Positions 53,211 to 61,228 of a stretch of 64,000 nt of DNA are shown one piece after another. The DNA lies in contig NZ_KE124774.1 in the NCBI RefSeq assembly GCF_000188155.2, forward strand, positions 2,734,356-2,798,355, read 5' to 3'. Made by a program: the position numbers and the translations under genes. The notes beneath the pieces were generated by a model. The model searched no databases and was not told where the DNA came from. It saw only the letters and a list, made by a program, of their open reading frames with translations. The first letter of the stretch is position 1. Every line of letters begins with the position of its first letter. This DNA comes from Methylocystis sp. ATCC 49242. Its GTDB lineage: Bacteria > Pseudomonadota > Alphaproteobacteria > Rhizobiales > Beijerinckiaceae.

Positions 53211-53330
53211 TGATATGGCTCCATATGGGGGATTTCGTTTCGGCGCGCTCTTTCATCAATGACACGCGCAGGCGACTATTCGGGGAGGCCGATTCGCGCC
53301 GCCGACTATCCCATTAAACGCGGCGCGACT

Positions 53331-54221
53331 CTAGCGTTGCGGTTCCGGCGCCGAGACGCTCGCGGCCGCATGCTCGGCGAGCGGCTGCATGTCTTCGGCC
53401 GACAGCGGCCCGACGAGCACGAAGGCGAAGCCCGCCGCCCGCCACTCGATCGCCGTGACGCTCGACCCCGTCCCGGCGCGCGGCCCCTGTGGCGCGCTCG
53501 CCGCGAAGGCGCGCTCGAAATAGAGGCCGACGCGGCCGCCGTCGGCGCGCTCATAAAGCAGGAGTCCCGCGGGGGCCGCGACGCCCGGCGCGATGCGGCC
53601 GCCGAGAAGGCGCAGGCCGACCTCCGAGAGATCGGGGAGGCGCGAGAAGCCGACGCGCTCCTGCAGCCAGGAAACCAGTTCCGCGCGGCTCGCGGCGTCG
53701 ATCTCCACCGGCCGCGGATCGGCGACGAAGGTCGCATAGGTCAGCCCCGCCCGCGCCACATAGCCTTGAAGGATATTGAGGGCGACAGGCGCGCGCGTCT
53801 CGCTCCGGCCCGCAAAGATCAACGCCACCAGCGCAGCCACGGCGGCGCCCGCGAGGAGCGTCAGGACGGTTGAGACGATCGCCTGCCGCCGCCGCGATGC
53901 GCGGATTTCGTCTATTCGCCGTGGCTGGCGCGGGGCGGCGCCCGGCCGGCCCCAATGAACGGCGCCGGTCTCGATGGGCCCCTGCGCCGGGGCGGGCGCG
54001 CGGGTCGCGGCGTCGCGCAGGGAGAGCGGCAGGGTTTCCAGCGCCACGGGCTCGAAGGCGGCGCGCAGCGCGGCGTTCTGGCGTCGCCAGTTCTCGACCA
54101 GCGCCGCGGCCTCGGGATGCTGCAGCAGGTGATCCTCGACCAGCCTCCGGCGCTCGCCGTCGAGCTCGCCGTCGACGAAGGCGTGCAGGTCGGCTTCCTC
54201 GACGAAGACGGATGAGGACAC
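53331..54221 (-). CDS. Transmembrane anti-sigma factor
   Basis: The 296-residue protein has an N-terminal anti-sigma domain (EEADLHAFVDGELDGERRRL, VEDHLLQHPEAAALVENWRR) that lacks the HxxxCxxC zinc site. One transmembrane helix (about 115-138, VLTLLAGAAVAALVALIF) and a periplasmic domain follow. It starts ten bases after the ECF sigma gene, the usual arrangement. It should hold the sigma factor at the membrane until a signal arrives; the signal is unknown. Confidence 0.87.
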   Translation of the reverse strand: MSSSVFVEEADLHAFVDGELDGERRRLVEDHLLQHPEAAALVENWRRQNAALRAAFEPVALETLPLSLRDAATRAPAPAQGPIETGAVHWGRPGAAPRQPRRIDEIRASRRRQAIVSTVLTLLAGAAVAALVALIFAGRSETRAPVALNILQGYVARAGLTYATFVADPRPVEIDAASRAELVSWLQERVGFSRLPDLSEVGLRLLGGRIAPGVAAPAGLLLYERADGGRVGLYFERAFAASAPQGPRAGTGSSVTAIEWRAAGFAFVLVGPLSAEDMQPLAEHAAASVSAPEPQR

Positions 54222-54230
54222 GACGTTCGC

Positions 54231-54737
54231 CTATTTCACGACGCGCAAATGCGAGGCCGCGCGGCGCGCGGCGCCGTCGGAGGGCGCGATCAGCGTCGGC
54301 CCCTCCGCCGAGAGCGCGGCGCGGGCGCGGCGCAGGCGCGCGAGCGCCGTCTCTCTCGGCGCGCCGACAATGCGGGCGACGGCGTCATAGCCGAAGCCCT
54401 CCAGCGAGACGAGCAGCAGCACGGCGCGATCCTCGAAAGCGAGGTCGGCGAGGTCGTGCACGATCGGCGGGTGCCGCGGCGCCGGGCGCGGCGCATTGGC
54501 GAGCTTGCGGGCGGCGAGCGCCGTGAGCGCGCCATAGGCCTCGATCCGCGCCTCGTCATGATCGCCCGGACGCAACTCACGGGCGCGGACGCGGGCGCCG
54601 ACGCTTTGAAGAGCGCTCTGCACGAGATCGTCGGAAACGGATGGGCCCGCGCCGGCGCAAAGCGCGCGCGCATAACGTCGCAGCGCGGGGGTCGCCCCGC
54701 CCAGCCCTTCGAGAATTTCGTCCGCTCTCCTGCCCAT
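54231..54737 (-). CDS. ECF-type RNA polymerase sigma factor
   Basis: The 168-residue protein has a short sigma-2 region (LRRYARALCAGAGPSVSDDL, VQSALQSVG) and a sigma-4 HTH region (FEDRAVLLLVSLEGFGYDAV, ARIVGAPRETALARLRRARA). The sequence between is compressed, so it is a small, somewhat diverged ECF factor. ATG 54737 is preferred; a longer frame start at 54809 lacks support. It is cotranscribed with its anti-sigma gene. Which promoters it reads cannot be told. Confidence 0.85.
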   Translation of the reverse strand: MGRRADEILEGLGGATPALRRYARALCAGAGPSVSDDLVQSALQSVGARVRARELRPGDHDEARIEAYGALTALAARKLANAPRPAPRHPPIVHDLADLAFEDRAVLLLVSLEGFGYDAVARIVGAPRETALARLRRARAALSAEGPTLIAPSDGAARRAASHLRVVK

Positions 54738-54944
54738 CTGCGGCTCGATCCAACGGCTTGATTTGTTCTTTGCGCAGCTAGTGACGTTTCCTATCGCATG
54801 ATAGGGCAATCACGCGCGAATGGCCATGGCGCAGGATCGACTCCCGATGCGGTTTTTCCGGGGCGGGAGGCGAAGCGGCGGTCAGGGTTTCCTTTGGGCG
54901 AAAACCACGCTAAAGGGCGCCTGCTTCCCGTTTACGCATCAGAA

Positions 54945-55820
54945 ATGGACGCCCAGATGACACAGCAAGCCGCGCCCGCCGCTCCTTTCGCCGGGGTTCT
55001 CGCCGGAAAGAAGGGCCTGATTCTGGGCGTCGCCAACAATCGCTCGATCGCCTGGGGCATCGCCAAGGCCTGCGCCGATGCCGGGGCCGAGCTCGCGCTC
55101 ACCTATCAGATCGAGGCGCTGGAGAAGCGCGTTCGTCCGCTCGCCGCCGATCTGGGCGCCCATGTCGTGGGCCGATGCGACGTCGCCGAGCCCGAGACGA
55201 TCGACGCGATCTTCACCGAGGTCGAGAAGCTCTGGGGCAGGATCGACTTCGTCGTGCACTGCCTCGCCTATTCCGACAAGGACCAGCTCGACGGCCGCTA
55301 TGTCGACACGACGCTCGACAACTTCCTGATGTCGATGAACATCTCCTGCTTCTCCTTCACGGCCATCGCCCAGCGCGCCGAGAAGCTGATGCCGGAGGGC
55401 GGCTCGCTGCTGACGCTTTCCTATTACGGCGCCGAGAAATGGATGCCGCATTATAACGTCATGGGCGTGGCGAAGGCGGGGCTCGAGGCGTCCGTGCGCT
55501 ATCTCGCCGCCGATCTCGGCGCCAAGAACATCCGCGTGAACGCCATCTCGGCCGGCCCGATCAAGACCATGGCGGCCTCCGGCATCGGCGACTTCCGCTA
55601 TATCCTGCGCTGGAACGAATATAATTCGCCCCTGCGCCGCGTCGTGACGATCGAGGAAGTGGGCGAGAGCGCCGTCTATCTCCTGTCGCCCATGTCGCGC
55701 GGCGTCTCCGGCGAAATCCTGCATGTCGACGCGGGTTATCATGTCGTGGGCATGATGAACCCGAGCGCGGCGCCGAAGATGGCGGATTTGCTGGCGCTGC
55801 TGCCGCAGGATGTGAAGTAG
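54945..55820 (+). CDS. fabI: Enoyl-[acyl-carrier-protein] reductase (NADH)
   Basis: FabI reduces trans-2-enoyl-ACP in fatty-acid elongation. The 291-residue protein has GKKGLILGVANNRSIAWGIA, the Tyr/Lys pair in HYNVMGVAKAGLE (Tyr170, Lys177), SYYGAEKWMP and ISAGPIKTMAASGI. These are the FabI signatures. ATG 54945 is the likely start (MDAQ), with ATG 54957 also possible. It is the last core gene before the accessory patch. Confidence 0.95.
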   Translation: MDAQMTQQAAPAAPFAGVLAGKKGLILGVANNRSIAWGIAKACADAGAELALTYQIEALEKRVRPLAADLGAHVVGRCDVAEPETIDAIFTEVEKLWGRIDFVVHCLAYSDKDQLDGRYVDTTLDNFLMSMNISCFSFTAIAQRAEKLMPEGGSLLTLSYYGAEKWMPHYNVMGVAKAGLEASVRYLAADLGAKNIRVNAISAGPIKTMAASGIGDFRYILRWNEYNSPLRRVVTIEEVGESAVYLLSPMSRGVSGEILHVDAGYHVVGMMNPSAAPKMADLLALLPQDVK

Positions 55821-55826
55821 GTAGTC

Positions 55827-55864
55827 ACCCCGTCATGGCCGGTCTTGTCCCGGCCATCCACGCC
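55827..55864. repeat. Intergenic palindromic repeat unit
   Basis: ATGGCCGG and CCGGCCAT flank TCTTGTC in a sequence of the type GTCATGGCCGG-CTTGTCCCGGCCATCCACG. This unit recurs between genes in many Hyphomicrobiales genomes. It lies just after fabI and may also act as a weak transcript end. Confidence 0.65.
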
Positions 55865-55940
55865 TCCTTCATTCCCGAGTAAAATGCGATGAAGAAGCGA
55901 GCCTGTATATCGGCTCGACTTTCGAGAGTTGGCTTGTCCA

Positions 55941-56877
55941 AGAGTCTGTCCGTGAACTTCATTCTTGATTACAGAGCCTTCTGAGCATCAGGCGGATGGA
56001 AGCGAGGTGCAGAAACGCGAGCGCCTTGCAATTGAGGTTTTCGAAGTCCTTTGCCAGCCTTCGGCAGCGACCAAGCCATGAAAAGGTTCTTTCGACGACC
56101 CAGCGTCGGGGCAAAACCTCGAAACCTTTGGCGGCATCCGAGCGCTTGACGATCTCGGTGACGACGAAGGGCAAGGCCTTCTTCTGCGCGTCCCTGAATT
56201 GCGGGCCCTGATAGCCGCCATCCGCGAACAGTTTTTGCAGAAACGGGAATTTTCCCAACATCGTGCGCAGGACGAGAACGCCGCCGTCGCGATCCTGGAT
56301 GCCGGCAGGATGAACGAGCGCGTGAAGCAGCAGGCCTATCGTATCGACGAGAATATGCCGCTTCTTGCCCTTGATCTTCTTTCCTGCATCGTAGCCATGC
56401 GGATCGATGCGACGCCCCCTTTTTCTGCGCCTTTCACGCTCTGGCTGTCGATAACGGCGGCGGTCGGGCTGGCCTCGCGCCCCGCCGCTTCGCGGCATTT
56501 CACGTAGAGAGCGCGGTGGATGCGATCGAGCGTCCCGTCATATGTCCAAAGATCGAAATAGCCGTAAACCGTGCTCTTGGGCGGCAAATCCTTCGGGATC
56601 GCGCGCCACTGACAGCCGGTCGAGAGCACATACATCAAGCCGTTCACAACCGCGCGCATCTCGACCGTGCGTTTCCCTCCACCCCGCTTCGCAGGTGGGA
56701 TCAGCGGTTCGACGAGCGTCCATTCCGAGTCGGTCACGTCGCTCGGGTAGCGCAATTTGCTGCGATCGTATCGCGCACGATTTTCATTCGTCCACATCGG
56801 CGGCCCCTTCGAGAATCAGGCCGCATCATTGAATCATAACCGATTCATCCGATTCAACTTGTCCTCGGACCGACACT
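55941..56877 (-). mobile_element. IS5-family insertion sequence (IS427-like)
   Basis: The transposase frames at 55959-56797 are bounded by imperfect inverted repeats: left 55941-55957 (AGAGTCTGTCCGTGAAC) and right 56861-56877 read in reverse (AGTGTCGGTCCGAGGAC), 13 of 17 matching. The element is about 940 bp, usual for the group. A target duplication is not obvious at the assumed ends. On its right it abuts a gene that is cut off, so insertion or a later deletion removed that gene's 5' part. Confidence 0.8.
55959..56797 (-). CDS. IS5-family transposase, two frames joined by -1 frameshift
   Basis: Frame 1 (56797 down to about 56400) encodes the N-terminal DUF4096-like part ([51 protein letters not shown]) and the first catalytic Asp in [12 protein letters not shown]. 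Frame 2 continues with [19 protein letters not shown], the second Asp in LFADGGYQG and the Glu in [15 protein letters not shown]. The junction is GAAAAAGGGGG, a typical slippery site for programmed -1 frameshifting in this group. The DDE triad is complete, so the element may be active. Confidence 0.88.
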
Positions 56878-56881
56878 GAGG

Positions 56882-57588
56882 ATTATTTTATTCGATTTTG
56901 AAGCGAAAAAACACCTTAAAGAGCGGAGCCAGCTCCACAAAATACTTGAGACGAATACCTGGATCTTCGGGGAGGAGTTCAATCTCTGGGCTAGCGACAA
57001 AGAGCTAACGACTGTCTTGAAGGCTCATAAAGCGCGGCTCGATCCTGAACTCGTCATCGATGAACCGGTCAAGCTGCTAACGCGAAAGCGCGGCATCGTC
57101 GACCTTATGTTGTCTCGTTCACAAAAGCGACATCGTGCCGATGACTATGAGCACCTTGTCATTGAGCCCCAAAGGTTAAGCTCACTCACAAGGAATTGAC
57201 CCAGATTAAAGACTATGCGCTCTCTGTTGCGCGCGATGATCGCTATCATCGAGTGAAGGGTGTGAAGTGGCACTTTTGGCTTGTGTCGGACAGCTACGAC
57301 GATTTCGTGGAGTCCGAAATCGCCTCAGGCACAGACCCCGAAAGACGCTTGGTGAATCGAGGCCCTAATTATTCCATTGGCGTGAAGACTTGGGGCGAAA
57401 TTCTCGACGAAAATAATGCCCGCCTGCAATTCGTGAGGGATGCTCTCGAACACAACGTGGATGACGGCGAAGCCCTAGCATTTCTTGAGGAGCGACACCG
57501 TGAATTCCTCGAGGGCGTGATTGTTCAGGACGAGGAGGAAGGTGAAGCCTCGACGATTGAATCCGACGAAGAGCCTATTCTTGGATAA
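56882..57588 (+). pseudogene. Truncated, frameshifted remnant of a Shedu-like (DUF4263-type) PD-(D/E)xK nuclease gene
   Basis: The frame enters open from the IS end and reads FDFEAKKHLKERSQLHKILE, TNTWIFGEEFNL, RGIVDLMLSRSQK, then EHLVIE. Seven bases appear to be missing directly after that Glu (57164-57166). In the other frame it continues PKVKLTHKELTQIKDYALSV, VKWHFWLVSD, VKTWGEILDENNARLQF, to a normal stop at 57588. Homologues have ELKAP at the joint, so the lost bases encode Leu-Lys and part of Ala: the catalytic Lys is gone. The 5' part, often an ATP-binding domain in such proteins, is missing beyond the IS. Family placement is from motif memory. It is non-functional as it stands. Confidence 0.7.
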
Positions 57589-57640
57589 TGTATAGGCCGC
57601 TGCGAAAGGTAGGCTCTTGCACGCGGCCCCTACGCCACCC

Positions 57641-57850
57641 CTCACACACCCTCCAGCCGCCCCACCACCGTCACCAGCAGCCCGCCGTCGCCATAAAGCT
57701 TCTTCGCCGCACGCTTGCATTCTGCCATGCCCACGGCGGCGATCCTGCCGTTGCGTTCGTCAAGATAGCTGGGCTCGAAACCGTCCATCTGCAGATCGAC
57801 GAGTGGCTGGCGGCCTTGGTCGAGGGGTCGAGTGCAGCGCGTAGGAGCCG
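57641..57850 (-). pseudogene. Diverged copy of the 3' end of the adjacent M16 peptidase gene
   Basis: On the minus strand this stretch reads GRIAAVGMAECKRAAKKLYG then DGGLLVTVVGRLEGV and a stop. The intact gene ends GRIAAVGLEDCKRAAKRLLG, DGGLLVTIVGRPEGV. The frame and stop are kept over about 35 codons and similarity goes on upstream with small gaps until near 57850, then ends. It is 3'-terminal only, so it cannot be expressed as a protein. It and the real gene end flank the toxin-antitoxin pair. Confidence 0.85.
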
Positions 57851-57886
57851 CTACCCGAATTGCGGCTTTCCATGTTATACAAGCCT

Positions 57887-58147
57887 ATGTCGATCACCCT
57901 CACTCCCGATCAGGAAGCATGGCTCCAGGCGCATGTCGCTACGGGGGAGTTCGCCTCGATCGAGGACGCCGCCCGCCAGCTCATAGACCAGCGCATCGCG
58001 GAGCTTGCGACCGGCTTCGAAGATGACATGGCCTGGGCGAAACCCCTGGTCGACGAAGCCCGCAAGGCTCTCGCCAGTGGCGATGTTCTCACGCTTGAGG
58101 AGCATAAGGCGCGGAACGCGGCGCGTCTGGCGGCGCTGCGTCGATAG
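57887..58147 (+). CDS. ParD/CopG-like antitoxin
   Basis: The 86-residue protein begins MSITLTPDQEAWLQAHVATG and EFASIEDAARQLIDQRIAEL, a ribbon-helix-helix DNA-binding unit, and ends in an acidic-basic helical tail (LTLEEHKARNAARLAALRR) that would wrap the toxin. The start at ATG 57887 gives the canonical RHH beginning. Its stop shares one base with the toxin GTG. TTATAC just before the start may be the -10 box, so it likely represses itself. Confidence 0.85.
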   Translation: MSITLTPDQEAWLQAHVATGEFASIEDAARQLIDQRIAELATGFEDDMAWAKPLVDEARKALASGDVLTLEEHKARNAARLAALRR

Positions 58148-58455
58148 TGGCTCGCGTCCTCTTAACGTCCCTCGCCGACGGCGACGTCGATTACATTATT
58201 GCCGACCTTGCCGCAAAGGCGGGAGCGCGCATAGCTGCGCGCTATATTGCCGACTTCGACAAGCTCTACGATCGCCTGGCTGAATATCCGGATAGCGGCG
58301 CCCGGCGCCCCTCTCTTGGCGAGTCCGTGCGCGTCTCCGTCATCGCGCCTTACGTTGTGATCTACGAGCATATGCCCGCTGAGGGCACCGTCGTCATCAT
58401 GCGCATTGTTCACGGACGCCGCAATATCACCGAGAAGCTTATGCGAGGCTCCTAG
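58147..58455 (+). CDS. ParE/RelE-superfamily toxin
   Basis: The 102-residue protein has the compact ParE/RelE fold pattern: VLLTSLADGDVDYIIADLAA, ARYIADFDKLYDRLAEYPDS, GARRPSLGESVRVSVI, APYVVIYEHM and VIMRIVHGRRNI. ParE proteins poison gyrase and RelE proteins cut mRNA; which target applies cannot be told, although the GARRP and YVVIYE patterns favour ParE. GTG 58147 overlaps the antitoxin stop, giving antitoxin-first coupled translation. The pair is intact. Confidence 0.85.
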   Translation: MARVLLTSLADGDVDYIIADLAAKAGARIAARYIADFDKLYDRLAEYPDSGARRPSLGESVRVSVIAPYVVIYEHMPAEGTVVIMRIVHGRRNITEKLMRGS

Positions 58456-58482
58456 AAGTTGAGGCGGGGCGGCGTTCGCCCC

Positions 58483-59766
58483 TCACACCCCCTCCGGCCG
58501 CCCCACAATCGTCACCAGCAGCCCGCCGTCGCCGAGCAGCCGCTTCGCCGCGCGCTTGCAGTCCTCCAGACCGACCGCGGCGATCCTGCCGTTTCTCTCG
58601 TCGAGATAGCTCGGCTCGAAACCGTCCATCTGCAGATTGACGAGCTGGCTTGCGATCTTCGTCGAGGTGTCGAAGCGCAGCGCATAGGAGCCGATGAGGA
58701 ATTTCTTCGCCTTGTCGAGTTCGTCCTCGGTCGGGCCTTCCTCGGCGAAGCGGCGCACTTCCTCCTCGATCACCTTCAGCGCCTCGCCCGCGCGCTCGTT
58801 GCGGGTCGCGGCGGCCCCGAGCAGCATGGGGCACTGGTCATATTCGTTGAGCTGCGAATAGACGCTGTAGGCCATGCCGCGCTTCTCGCGCACCTCGCGG
58901 AAGAGGCGCGCGGTGAAAGTGCCGCCGCCCAGAATGTGATTGGCGACGACGACCGCGAAATAATCGGGATCGCGCTTCGTCACGCCCGGACGGCCGAAGC
59001 GGATCGTCGATTGCGGAACGTCGAGGTCGACGACCTTGCGCGTTCCGACATTGGCCAGCGTGACCGGCGCGACGGGAATGAGATCGTTCTTCTGCGCGAA
59101 GGCGCCGAAGGTCTCGTCGAGCCGCTCGGAAAGCGTGGCGGCGTCGATGGCGCCGACGACCGCGATCGCGAGGTCCTTTTTCGCGAATAGCCGTTCGCGC
59201 ATCGCGATGAGATCCTCGCGCGACAGCGTGTCGATGGTGGTGAGATCGCCGCGCACGGGGCGACCGTAAGGATGGTTCGGGAAGGCCGCCTCGCGGAAAG
59301 CCTTGGACGCCATGGCGTCGGGCTCGTTGAGATCGCGCTTCAGCTCCGCCGAAAGCTGGCTGCGCACGCGGGCGACGTCGGCGGCGTCGAGACGCGCCTC
59401 GGTCAGCGCGAGTTTCAGCAGCTCGAAGGCCTTGCCGGTGTTCTTCGAGAGCGTCTGCAAATGGCCCGAAATCGAGTCGCGGTCGGCGCCGAAGCCCAGA
59501 TGAATCGCGAGTTCGTCGATGGCGCGATGAAAGCCGCGCGCGTCATGGGGGCCGGCGCCCTCGTCGAGCATGCCGGCCAGGAGCGTCGCGAGGCCGGGCT
59601 TGTCGGCGGGGTCCTGCGCCGCGCCGCCGCGGATCGCGAATTCGAGCGCGACGAGCGGCACGGCGTAGCTCTCGACGAGCCAGGCCGTGACGCCGCCGGG
59701 CGTGACGATACGCTGCACATGTTCGGCGCGGGAGGCCATGGTGACGACGGGAGCATGGGCGGTCAT
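58483..59766 (-). CDS. M16-family peptidase-like protein without zinc motif
   Basis: The 427-residue protein has the M16 fold (VTAWLVESYAVPLVALEFAI, RGGAAQDPADKPGLATLLAG, NHILGGGTFTARLFREVREK, RGMAYSVYSQL), but the HxxEH zinc motif is replaced (LLAGMLDEGAG). It is the non-catalytic partner that forms a heterodimer with the active subunit encoded just upstream. This arrangement is usual in alphaproteobacteria, as in mitochondrial processing peptidase. Residues 13 and earlier are uncertain; ATG 59766 is the likely start. Its 3' end exists a second time at 57641-57850. Confidence 0.9.
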   Translation of the reverse strand: MTAHAPVVTMASRAEHVQRIVTPGGVTAWLVESYAVPLVALEFAIRGGAAQDPADKPGLATLLAGMLDEGAGPHDARGFHRAIDELAIHLGFGADRDSISGHLQTLSKNTGKAFELLKLALTEARLDAADVARVRSQLSAELKRDLNEPDAMASKAFREAAFPNHPYGRPVRGDLTTIDTLSREDLIAMRERLFAKKDLAIAVVGAIDAATLSERLDETFGAFAQKNDLIPVAPVTLANVGTRKVVDLDVPQSTIRFGRPGVTKRDPDYFAVVVANHILGGGTFTARLFREVREKRGMAYSVYSQLNEYDQCPMLLGAAATRNERAGEALKVIEEEVRRFAEEGPTEDELDKAKKFLIGSYALRFDTSTKIASQLVNLQMDGFEPSYLDERNGRIAAVGLEDCKRAAKRLLGDGGLLVTIVGRPEGV

Positions 59767-59822
59767 TGGGAAATCCCGAAAAGGAGAACGGCCGACGCTC
59801 GCGGCGCCGGCCTCGAAAGGAT

Positions 59823-61205
59823 TCAGGCGGCGTCGGCCGGCGTCAGGAAGCCGGTGACGGAGCGGCGCTTGTCGAGCCATTTGCGCGCGGCCTCCGTGAC
59901 GTCGGCGGCCGTGACCATCTCCATGCGCTCCGGCCAGGCCTGCACGTCCTCGATGGTGAGGCCGGTCGCCAGCGCCTCGCCATACCAGCGCGCGAGCGAG
60001 GCCTGGCTGTCCTGCGCATAGATCGCGTCGGCGATCAGCCGGGTCTTGGCGCGCTGCAGATGCTGCGCGTCGATCGGCGCCTCCGCGAAGGATTTCAGCA
60101 CCGCGTCGATCGCCGCGTCGAGCTCTTCGAGCGACACGCCGGGCGCGGGCGTGGCGTAGACCCAGAGCCGCGTGTCGTCGACCGCCGAGCCGAGATAATA
60201 GGCGCCGGCGCCGACCGCGATCTTCTTCTCGACGACCAGCGTCTCGTAGAGCGCGCTCGTCGGTCCGCCGCCGAGCATATAGGCGAGCGTCTCCAGCGCC
60301 TCGGCCTCGCCGGGGCGGGCGGTCTTGTAGGAAGGCACGAGGAAGACGCGCTCATGCGCGGGCTGCTCGACCTTCTCGTCGGAGAGCGTCACGAGCCGGT
60401 GGGCGCGGTGCGGCGGCTCCTGCGTGCGGGTGCGGCGCGGCGGCTCGGCGCGCGCGGGAATCCGGCCGTAGCTCTCCTTCGCGAGCCGCTCGACCTCCGC
60501 CGCCTCGACGTCGCCGGCGACGATGAGAATTGCGTTCTCCGGCGTGTAGAAGCGGCTGTAATAATTCAGCGCGTCCTCGCGGCCGAGACTCTCGATCTCG
60601 TGGTTCCAGCCGATGATCGGCGTGCCATAGGGATGATGCGCGAAAAGCGCCGCCTGCACGGCCTCGTCGAGCTGGGCGGAGGGGTCGTTGTCGGTGCGCA
60701 TGCGCCGTTCCTCGAGCACCACGTCGCGCTCGGGAAAAACCACCTCGTCGGTGAGGACGAGATTGCGCATGCGGTCGGCCTCGAAATCCATCAGCGTCGC
60801 GAGGTGCTCCTTGCCGATGCGCTGGAAATAGGCCGTGTAGTCGTAGCTGGTGAAGGCGTTCTCCTGACCGCCGAGTTCGGCGACGAGATTGGAGAACTCG
60901 CCCTGCGGATGCGCCGTCGTGCCCTTGAACATCAGATGTTCGAGGAAATGCGCGATGCCGGACTTGCCGATCGGATCGTCGGCGGAGCCGTTGCGATACC
61001 AGATCATATGGGTGACGACGGGCGTGCGGTTGTCGGGGATGACGACCACCTCGAGTCCGTTGTCGAGCCTGAAATGGGAGACGGCGGCGGCGCCGGCGGA
61101 CGAGGCGGCGGCCGCGCCCGGGGTAAGAGACGGGGCGGTCGCCGACGGCTGCGAAGACATGAACGGCCTTTCCCGCGGCGCAGGGCCGCGCAAATCAGGA
61201 GACAT
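59823..61205 (-). CDS. Zinc-dependent M16 peptidase
   Basis: The 460-residue protein has the inverted zinc motif HFLEH (86-90) in SGIAHFLEHLMFKGT. The second glutamate ligand lies in the downstream helix (VVFPERDVVLEERRMR). M16 features YTAYFQRIGKEHLATLMDFE and YMLGGGPTSALYETLVVEKK also match. It is the active half of the peptidase pair. An Ala/Ser/Pro-rich N-terminus of about 40 residues precedes the domain. AGGAGG lies three bases before ATG 61205; ATG 61160 with better spacing is an alternative. It starts 23 bases after the preceding exported-protein gene. Confidence 0.93.
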   Translation of the reverse strand: MSPDLRGPAPRERPFMSSQPSATAPSLTPGAAAASSAGAAAVSHFRLDNGLEVVVIPDNRTPVVTHMIWYRNGSADDPIGKSGIAHFLEHLMFKGTTAHPQGEFSNLVAELGGQENAFTSYDYTAYFQRIGKEHLATLMDFEADRMRNLVLTDEVVFPERDVVLEERRMRTDNDPSAQLDEAVQAALFAHHPYGTPIIGWNHEIESLGREDALNYYSRFYTPENAILIVAGDVEAAEVERLAKESYGRIPARAEPPRRTRTQEPPHRAHRLVTLSDEKVEQPAHERVFLVPSYKTARPGEAEALETLAYMLGGGPTSALYETLVVEKKIAVGAGAYYLGSAVDDTRLWVYATPAPGVSLEELDAAIDAVLKSFAEAPIDAQHLQRAKTRLIADAIYAQDSQASLARWYGEALATGLTIEDVQAWPERMEMVTAADVTEAARKWLDKRRSVTGFLTPADAA

Positions 61206-61228
61206 TGGCCTCCTATATAGGCCGAAAA

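Noticed and set aside
58147-58455. Toxin-antitoxin pair as part of the IS element
   Set aside because: It lies more than 1 kb beyond the right inverted repeat, with the nuclease remnant and the peptidase fragment between.
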